Below are positions 7,882-11,775 of a stretch of 11,775 bases of DNA, in pieces. The translations under genes and the position numbers were made by a program. Origin of the DNA: an uncultured euryarchaeote (lineage in GTDB: Archaea > Thermoplasmatota > Poseidoniia > Poseidoniales > Thalassarchaeaceae); the NCBI GenBank assembly GCA_937901365.1, contig CALCEF010000018.1:1-11775 (forward strand), in the 5' to 3' direction. The notes beneath the pieces were generated by a model. It saw only the letters and a list, made by a program, of their open reading frames with translations, was not told where the DNA came from and made no database searches. Position 1 is the stretch's first letter. Each line of letters begins with the position of its first letter.

Positions 7882-7889
7882 TGTTACAC

Positions 7890-10800
7890 CTACATATCCA
7901 GATCTGATAACTCTCGCTCAAGATCGTCGAGCGCATCTCGTTTAACTGGGTCAGCCGGTGGTGGAACTCCATTTTCTGTTGACTCTCGAGCATCTGCGGC
8001 GGAGTCAACCTCCGAAAGGGCGACATCGATACTTGACATCAATGCAGCCTCATCAGCATCGCCGGCAACATCAGCCGGAGTCAATCCAGCAGAAATTCGG
8101 GTTGAAATATCTACACCATCAGATTCTGCAGCCTCTTCTATCGGTTGCCAAGTTGAATTCGAGGCTGGAGCAGCACTCGCTTCTGGCGTGGGTGCCGCGG
8201 CGGGGGCGCTTGGTGCGACGACGGGTTGTTGAGAAGGAGGAGTGGCCGCAACCACATCTTCTACCGGATTCATGTGGCGAATCGCTTCATTGTTAATCTC
8301 TGGACGCTCATGCCGTGCCAAGCCATCCATTTCGAAGGGGAGGCTACCGCTACGTTGGAATGACCAGAGGGCACCTGTAGGTTCTTCCCCGGTGAGGCCA
8401 GCAACATCTAGCCGACGCAACAGAGATTCTAGGACCTCTACAGTTTCAGCCAAACCAACTGCGTCTCCGGCGGTACGACGATCCGCATCTAGGTAGATTT
8501 CGTCAAGAGAGCGTTGTATTAGGCGGCGTGCCTCGACGGAAATGTATGGAAGGGCCTCTGGCATGTGGCTGAATCGCTCCAACGGTTTCACATCTTCAGC
8601 GGGCAACCCAAGTTCAACTAGACCACGCAACACCTCCTGCATTTGGGCCAACATGGTTACTGAGCGCTCATATTCATCTAACAGCCCTTCAAGATCGATG
8701 ACAACATGCTGAACGGTTTCTGCCAATTGGTGCTCAAGTCGAGATTGTACGGACCATCTTGTCAGACCACGAACTGTTGAGGCTGTTTCTGGTGCTTGCC
8801 TCTCTAGAAGGTCCATGACCTCAAGTGAAAGCAGATGGCGCGGTGTCTTTGCAACCTCATCGACACTGTGCTGAATGATGGTTAACGCTCGCTCAACAGC
8901 TCGATCGAGAAGTACGATACTGTAACCTCGACTTCGAGCATTTGCCATGCGATCAAGAACTGGCTCGAGACTGGAAAGACCGCGATCATCTCCAAGGAGC
9001 GCTTGTGCAAGAGGCTCTTCGGCCAAACGGGCGCGTATGCGGTCGGCTTCCTGTAGATCCAGAAGAGCCATTTCGTGTGCCTCTTGGATGTCTTCTGCCT
9101 GTTCAAGCAGCATCCTCAATTCGGTTTCTGATTGGGCCTTACGCGCATCGAGATCTCCAAGTTCGCGGAGCAGAAGACGACGCTCCTCCATCATTTCACG
9201 AAGTTCGGATTGCATGATTGTGGATTTACGCTCGGAATCAAGAATGCGGCCCCTCTCTTCTTCCATTAGGCGGCGGTGGGCATGCGCTTCTGCCTCTAGT
9301 TCTACAAGTTCAGCACGCTGACTCTCGATTCTACGTTCAACTTCGTCAAGTTCGCCTTGACCTGTTCGATGACGATCACGTTGCGCATTGACCTGTTCGG
9401 TGAGAACGCGTTGCAATCTCTCGTCGTGGTCAAGGGATTTTCGAACTTCATCCAAACGAGTTTCAGCAGCGCTAAGTTCGGATTTTGTTGTTGCTTCTTG
9501 AGTTGATAACTCGCGTAAATCGGTGAGAAGTGCTTCACGTGACTCGAATTCACCCAAAGCGCTGGCGAGTTCTTCAGCGCGCTTTTCGATCATGTGCTCC
9601 AATTCAGATACACGTTTTGACAAGCGGTCGGATAGTGATGTTGCTTCATCTGTTGCTGATTCAGCCGCACGAGCCTTGGCGGACAAATCATCGATTTCAC
9701 GGTGGAGGCCGCTTCTCTCATCACGAGCCTCACTCAATGCAGATTCTAGATCATGCATCATTTCCCTCGCTTCATCTCTCGAGGCCCGCGCATCAGCAAC
9801 TTCTCTCTCTAGACGGCCCTTTTCCCTCTCCAGCGAAATTTGAGTATGCTCAAGTTGTTCGATTCGCTTTTTGATTTCACCACCAGCAGGTGTGAGTACC
9901 TTTGAGCTGGCTACTGGCATCAATTTGGCCATGGGTCCACCACTTTCCAGCATCTTCCAAGTGGAACGACCGGATTCCATCGCTTCAAGACCAAGGTCGA
10001 ATCCAAAGAGTGCATCGAGACGGCCTGCTAGCAATCGCTTGCGGTCATCCGAACGGGTACGGCAGCTAGCAACAGCATCGGTAAAATGCGCGAGAGAAAA
10101 ATCATCTACGGTAGACCCGGACAAACCGAGTCTAGATCTTCTCTCTAATCTGTGTGAATGCAAGCGTCGCGAGGATGTGGACAATGCGTGAATTGTATCA
10201 GAAAGTGTGGCACCTTCCGATTCCCGAACACCTGTTGGTACGCCATCGATGAGTAATATCGAAATGGGTTCTGCTGAATCGGAGACAGATTGTATGTATC
10301 CTGTGAGACGATCTTCATGCGCCATTCTAAGATGCGATATCAATTGGTCGATTCCCGATTTGCTTTCCTTAGTAATGAATCCTTCAGGGAGTACATCATT
10401 CGATACTTTGCCATCTCCATCCAACGCGCCAACAAGGCTGGCGGCGTTGGAAAGTGCTGCATACGCATCAGAGCCGTGCCGACACCAAATAGCGAGTCCT
10501 GCTTGACCGGCTTCCGTAAGCATCAGTTGGCCACCTTCTAACCGCAGGTTGGTAGATAGTGATTCACCTTGACTGAATTTTGATGATAGGCCACTGAGAT
10601 GTTCATGCCCCAAAGTGGCGAGGTCTTCGGGTGTTGATGGAAGTTCACCACTCGAATGGATGACTACGCCGTCCTCAAATGCTAATCCACCCATAACCTC
10701 CTCCGATTCAGTGATACGATCGACAAGTAATGACAAATCTGTAGTTTCGATAGGTAGGGCTGCAGCGCCCTGTGCGAGTAATGAAGCGATATCCGAAGGA

Positions 10801-11123
10801 TCTGAAAACGCCTCAGGAATTCTTCGAGCAACTTCAGTGAACTGCGACGTCGTCCAAGATGCGCCACGTGAATTCAAATCATGGGCATCTGACAATTCCA
10901 ATAATCGGGCTTTGGCGGCATCGCCTGTGACGAATGTTTGCTTTGCTTCTGATTCCGCCAACCATCCAACGACCCTGCCTCCATGCACCAAGCGATGCGC
11001 ACAGGCAGTTTTTGCTCGAGGTTTGTAATGTGAGATCACCCCTGTTTCAAAGGGCATTTGATTTTGTCCTACACTCAAATCGGTTTCAGAGTCAACAGCA
11101 TTTCCAGGGGGTAGATTGAACAT
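7890..11123 (-). CDS. Large Roadblock/LC7-like plus long coiled-coil protein
   Basis: This is a 1077-residue protein with no recognisable named family. No membrane helix or signal peptide is seen. In order: an N-terminal globular part (about 24-110); a Roadblock/LC7-like domain (about 128-235) with VMGGLAFEDGVVIHSSGE and a later LRLEGGQLMLTEAGQAGLAIW; a small alpha/beta segment (about 268-320, with GYIQSVSDSAEPISILLIDG) that faintly resembles DUF4388-type effector domains; a long Glu/Arg-rich heptad region (about 413-700) that is almost certainly coiled coil; a helical part (about 705-905); a Pro/Ala linker (about 955-990); and an acidic tail ending in a short helix-like segment (DALDDLERELSDLDM). 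Roadblock domains elsewhere form dimers that bind small GTPases or act as signalling scaffolds. A GTG at 11129 is possible, but GAGGTG (11129-11134) overlaps it and sits five bases before ATG 11123, which I prefer. It is coupled to the Roadblock gene upstream and the membrane protein downstream. A filament, polarity or scaffold role is inference. Confidence 0.85.
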   Translation of the reverse strand: MFNLPPGNAVDSETDLSVGQNQMPFETGVISHYKPRAKTACAHRLVHGGRVVGWLAESEAKQTFVTGDAAKARLLELSDAHDLNSRGASWTTSQFTEVARRIPEAFSDPSDIASLLAQGAAALPIETTDLSLLVDRITESEEVMGGLAFEDGVVIHSSGELPSTPEDLATLGHEHLSGLSSKFSQGESLSTNLRLEGGQLMLTEAGQAGLAIWCRHGSDAYAALSNAASLVGALDGDGKVSNDVLPEGFITKESKSGIDQLISHLRMAHEDRLTGYIQSVSDSAEPISILLIDGVPTGVRESEGATLSDTIHALSTSSRRLHSHRLERRSRLGLSGSTVDDFSLAHFTDAVASCRTRSDDRKRLLAGRLDALFGFDLGLEAMESGRSTWKMLESGGPMAKLMPVASSKVLTPAGGEIKKRIEQLEHTQISLEREKGRLEREVADARASRDEAREMMHDLESALSEARDERSGLHREIDDLSAKARAAESATDEATSLSDRLSKRVSELEHMIEKRAEELASALGEFESREALLTDLRELSTQEATTKSELSAAETRLDEVRKSLDHDERLQRVLTEQVNAQRDRHRTGQGELDEVERRIESQRAELVELEAEAHAHRRLMEEERGRILDSERKSTIMQSELREMMEERRLLLRELGDLDARKAQSETELRMLLEQAEDIQEAHEMALLDLQEADRIRARLAEEPLAQALLGDDRGLSSLEPVLDRMANARSRGYSIVLLDRAVERALTIIQHSVDEVAKTPRHLLSLEVMDLLERQAPETASTVRGLTRWSVQSRLEHQLAETVQHVVIDLEGLLDEYERSVTMLAQMQEVLRGLVELGLPAEDVKPLERFSHMPEALPYISVEARRLIQRSLDEIYLDADRRTAGDAVGLAETVEVLESLLRRLDVAGLTGEEPTGALWSFQRSGSLPFEMDGLARHERPEINNEAIRHMNPVEDVVAATPPSQQPVVAPSAPAAAPTPEASAAPASNSTWQPIEEAAESDGVDISTRISAGLTPADVAGDADEAALMSSIDVALSEVDSAADARESTENGVPPPADPVKRDALDDLERELSDLDM

Positions 11124-11125
11124 TT

Positions 11126-11431
11126 TCACACCTCAAGTAAGTCTTCGATAACAGGTCTTAGCGTCCTCGCCTCATGACTCAAACGGCCAACAGGCAATAC
11201 ATCACTGGTGAGCCAAAGACTGGAACCGCCTCGAATCGCAGTTGCCACCATCGTTGCCTCGCCCTCAAACCACATCTCATCGATGCGGCCGACATTGAGG
11301 GTTGATGCCATTTTCATAGCTCGATGGAAAAGGGTGATGTTGCCTTTTCCTTCACCACCCACAATCTCTCCATCTCCTGACAGCAAGCACGCCTCGATTT
11401 GATCGAGATTTGTCAGCAAACGAGTCAACAT
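11126..11431 (-). CDS. Small Roadblock/LC7-like protein
   Basis: The 101 residues read as a single Roadblock/LC7-like domain. A first helix (LTRLLTNLDQIEACLL) leads into the strand turn SGDGEIVGG, then a helix HRAMKMASTLNVG, then the strands MWFEGEATMVATAIRGGSSL and a final helix SHEARTLRPVIEDLLEV. The order matches the family, although my assignment is from pattern alone. The start is ATG 11431, with GAGGA (11437-11441) five bases upstream; a TTG at 11443 in the same frame overlaps that SD and is rejected. The stop is two bases before the ATG of the large Roadblock/coiled-coil gene, so the two are probably made in fixed ratio and may form a heterodimer through their Roadblock domains. No GTPase gene is visible here. 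Confidence 0.72.
   Translation of the reverse strand: MLTRLLTNLDQIEACLLSGDGEIVGGEGKGNITLFHRAMKMASTLNVGRIDEMWFEGEATMVATAIRGGSSLWLTSDVLPVGRLSHEARTLRPVIEDLLEV
11129..11134 (-). promoter_or_regulatory. Shine-Dalgarno site deciding the start of the large coiled-coil gene
   Basis: GAGGTG on the minus strand sits five bases before ATG 11123 and overlaps the alternative GTG start at 11129. It therefore favours the ATG. It lies inside the end of the upstream Roadblock gene. Confidence 0.65.
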
Positions 11432-11436
11432 GGGTG

Positions 11437-11441
11437 TCCTC
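11437..11441 (-). promoter_or_regulatory. Shine-Dalgarno site deciding the start of the small Roadblock gene
   Basis: GAGGA on the minus strand lies five bases before ATG 11431. It overlaps the in-frame TTG at 11443-11441, making that longer start unlikely. Confidence 0.6.
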
Positions 11442-11486
11442 AAAAGCCATCGAGGCAGAATCCGACTTCAAGAACTTGTCCCATGC

Positions 11487-11504
11487 CGGCCCCTAAGGGG
11501 GCCG
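11487..11504. repeat. GC-rich 7-bp inverted repeat
   Basis: CGGCCCC (11487-11493) and GGGGCCG (11498-11504) are perfectly complementary around a TAAG loop. In the predicted leader of the Roadblock operon it would form a very stable RNA hairpin about 56 bases before the ATG. No T tract follows on either strand, so it is not an obvious terminator. Confidence 0.55.
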
Positions 11505-11531
11505 TTTGCCGGGTGAAATTGATTCGCCAAC

Positions 11532-11551
11532 TGAAAAATGGTGAAAAATGG
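11532..11551. repeat. Two exact tandem copies of a 10-base unit
   Basis: TGAAAAATGG occurs twice back to back (11532-11541 and 11542-11551). The second copy overlaps the left arm of the 9-bp inverted repeat, so together they give three related half-sites within 30 bases, two direct and one inverted. Confidence 0.6.
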
Positions 11552-11561
11552 GTTTTTCACC
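11540..11561. repeat. Perfect 9-bp inverted repeat, possible operator or leader hairpin
   Basis: Left arm GGTGAAAAA (11540-11548), loop TGGG (11549-11552), right arm TTTTTCACC (11553-11561). It lies just downstream of the candidate minus-strand transcription start, where it could be a repressor site or an RNA hairpin. The minus strand also shows AGAGGTGAAAAA here, which resembles an SD but leads to no open frame of useful length. Confidence 0.6.
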
Positions 11562-11711
11562 TCTAATCATGAGGGCATTAGACTGCTAAACTCGATCAAA
11601 TTATAGAGGAAAAAATGATTTTGATTTTTCAATTGAATGTTTTAATTTCCAATTGATATATTCATGTAATTATTGGGGTCGATTTGAAGAAACAAACCCC
11701 TTCCCCGAACT

Positions 11712-11775
11712 GTGTCAGCCTCACTGAGTGTGCAGTCTTGCAGCCGATGTGGCCATCCTGCAGTCCTGCATCAGA
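11712..11775 (+). CDS. Start of a CxxC zinc-ribbon protein, possibly TtuA/Ncs6-type tRNA 2-thiolation enzyme (cut by window edge)
   Basis: From GTG 11712 the frame is open to the window end, giving 21 residues: VSASLSVQSC followed by SRCGHPAVLHQ. The CSRCGxPAV pattern followed by a short polar stretch is how TtuA/Ncs6-type tRNA thiolation proteins often begin, with a zinc ribbon completed by a second Cys/His pair that would lie beyond the edge. Other zinc-ribbon proteins could look the same over so short a stretch. There is no SD upstream. An in-frame TGA at 11685-11687 and the lack of an ATG limit the start to GTG 11712, GTG 11730 or a rarer codon. An AT-rich promoter-like region precedes it. 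Confidence 0.4.
   Translation, partial: MSASLSVQSCSRCGHPAVLHQ

Larger units (their letters stand above)
11432..11711. promoter_or_regulatory. Divergent intergenic region, AT-rich core, with hairpins and repeats
   Basis: These 280 bases lie between the minus-strand Roadblock operon and the plus-strand partial gene at the right edge. I see no convincing gene. The core from about 11585 to 11675 is strongly AT-rich. Candidate TATA boxes are CTATAATTT on the minus strand (11606-11598) and TGATATATTC on the plus strand (11654-11663). If the minus-strand box is used, transcription starts near 11575 and the Roadblock operon has a leader of about 140 bases that includes both hairpins listed separately. 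CAATTGA occurs at 11630 and 11650, a spacing of exactly 20 bases, with the first copy inside the palindrome TTCAATTGAA (11628-11637). Confidence 0.5.

Noticed and set aside
7831..8232. 133-codon plus-strand open frame rich in Ser and Ala
   Set aside because: It is antisense to the Pro/Ala linker and tail of the coiled-coil gene, whose composition leaves the opposite strand open.
8947..9843. Arg/Ser-rich plus-strand open frames opposite the coiled coil
   Set aside because: Antisense of Glu/Arg/Leu heptads naturally yields Ser/Arg-rich open frames; they have no SD or domain.
11124..11129. GTG start at 11129 with a GTGA overlap to the Roadblock stop
   Set aside because: The SD GAGGTG overlaps this GTG, so it cannot serve it; it is correctly placed for ATG 11123.
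11441..11485. 14-codon minus-strand open frame (MGQVLEVGFCLDGF) before the Roadblock gene, a possible leader peptide
   Set aside because: It has no SD and no regulatory codon run, and is too short to support, although its stop overlaps the next SD.
11731..11770. Near-identical repeats TGCAGTCTTGCA and TGCAGTCCTGCA 28 bases apart, considered as the start of a repeat or CRISPR-like array
   Set aside because: There are only two imperfect copies, both inside a plausible coding frame, with too short a unit and spacer for an array.
1..11775. Search for insertion sequences, integrases, attachment sites, CRISPR arrays, rRNA or tRNA genes
   Set aside because: No transposase or integrase motifs, long terminal repeats, regular repeat arrays or tRNA-like cloverleaf patterns were seen by eye.

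Overview
The window looks like chromosomal DNA of an archaeon. The evidence is a two-ring Cdc48-type AAA+ ATPase, a stand-alone PRC-barrel protein, Roadblock/LC7-type proteins, short TATA-like boxes, and strong Shine-Dalgarno (SD) sites of the GAGGTGA type placed 4-9 bases before most starts. Moderate GC, tight gene packing and secreted domains with thrombospondin-type-3-like calcium loops fit a Thermoplasmatota / Marine Group II (Poseidoniales) type of euryarchaeon. That placement is inference, because no rRNA or other marker gene is present.

Layout. (1) Positions 1-709, minus strand: the N-terminal half of an aldehyde dehydrogenase cut by the left edge. (2) Positions 710-853: a divergent promoter region. 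(3) Positions 854-7620, plus strand: five co-directional genes, namely Cdc48 ATPase, PRC-barrel protein, a membrane-anchored DUF4350-like protein, a DUF58 protein and an eight-helix membrane protein. Four of the five lie within 15 bases of a neighbour. The one larger gap (107 bases, 3332-3438) holds a small perfect hairpin. (4) Positions 7621-11431, minus strand: a three-gene operon, in transcription order a small Roadblock-like protein, a 1077-residue protein with a Roadblock-like domain and a long coiled coil, and an 86-residue two-helix membrane protein. The two operons meet tail to tail with no base between the stop codons. (5) Positions 11432-11711: an AT-rich divergent intergenic region with a tandem repeat and two hairpins. 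(6) Positions 11712-11775, plus strand: the first codons of a CxxC zinc-ribbon protein cut by the right edge, possibly a TtuA/Ncs6-type tRNA thiolation enzyme.

How the genes may work together. DUF4350 and DUF58 proteins usually travel with a MoxR AAA+ ATPase and membrane proteins in a cell-envelope or chaperone-like cluster. Here no MoxR is visible and the only ATPase in the run is Cdc48, an unusual pairing. The minus-strand operon reads as a self-contained unit: a small Roadblock subunit, a large Roadblock/coiled-coil scaffold and a small membrane protein, all translationally coupled. I do not recognise it as a described system, and it is the best candidate here for something new.
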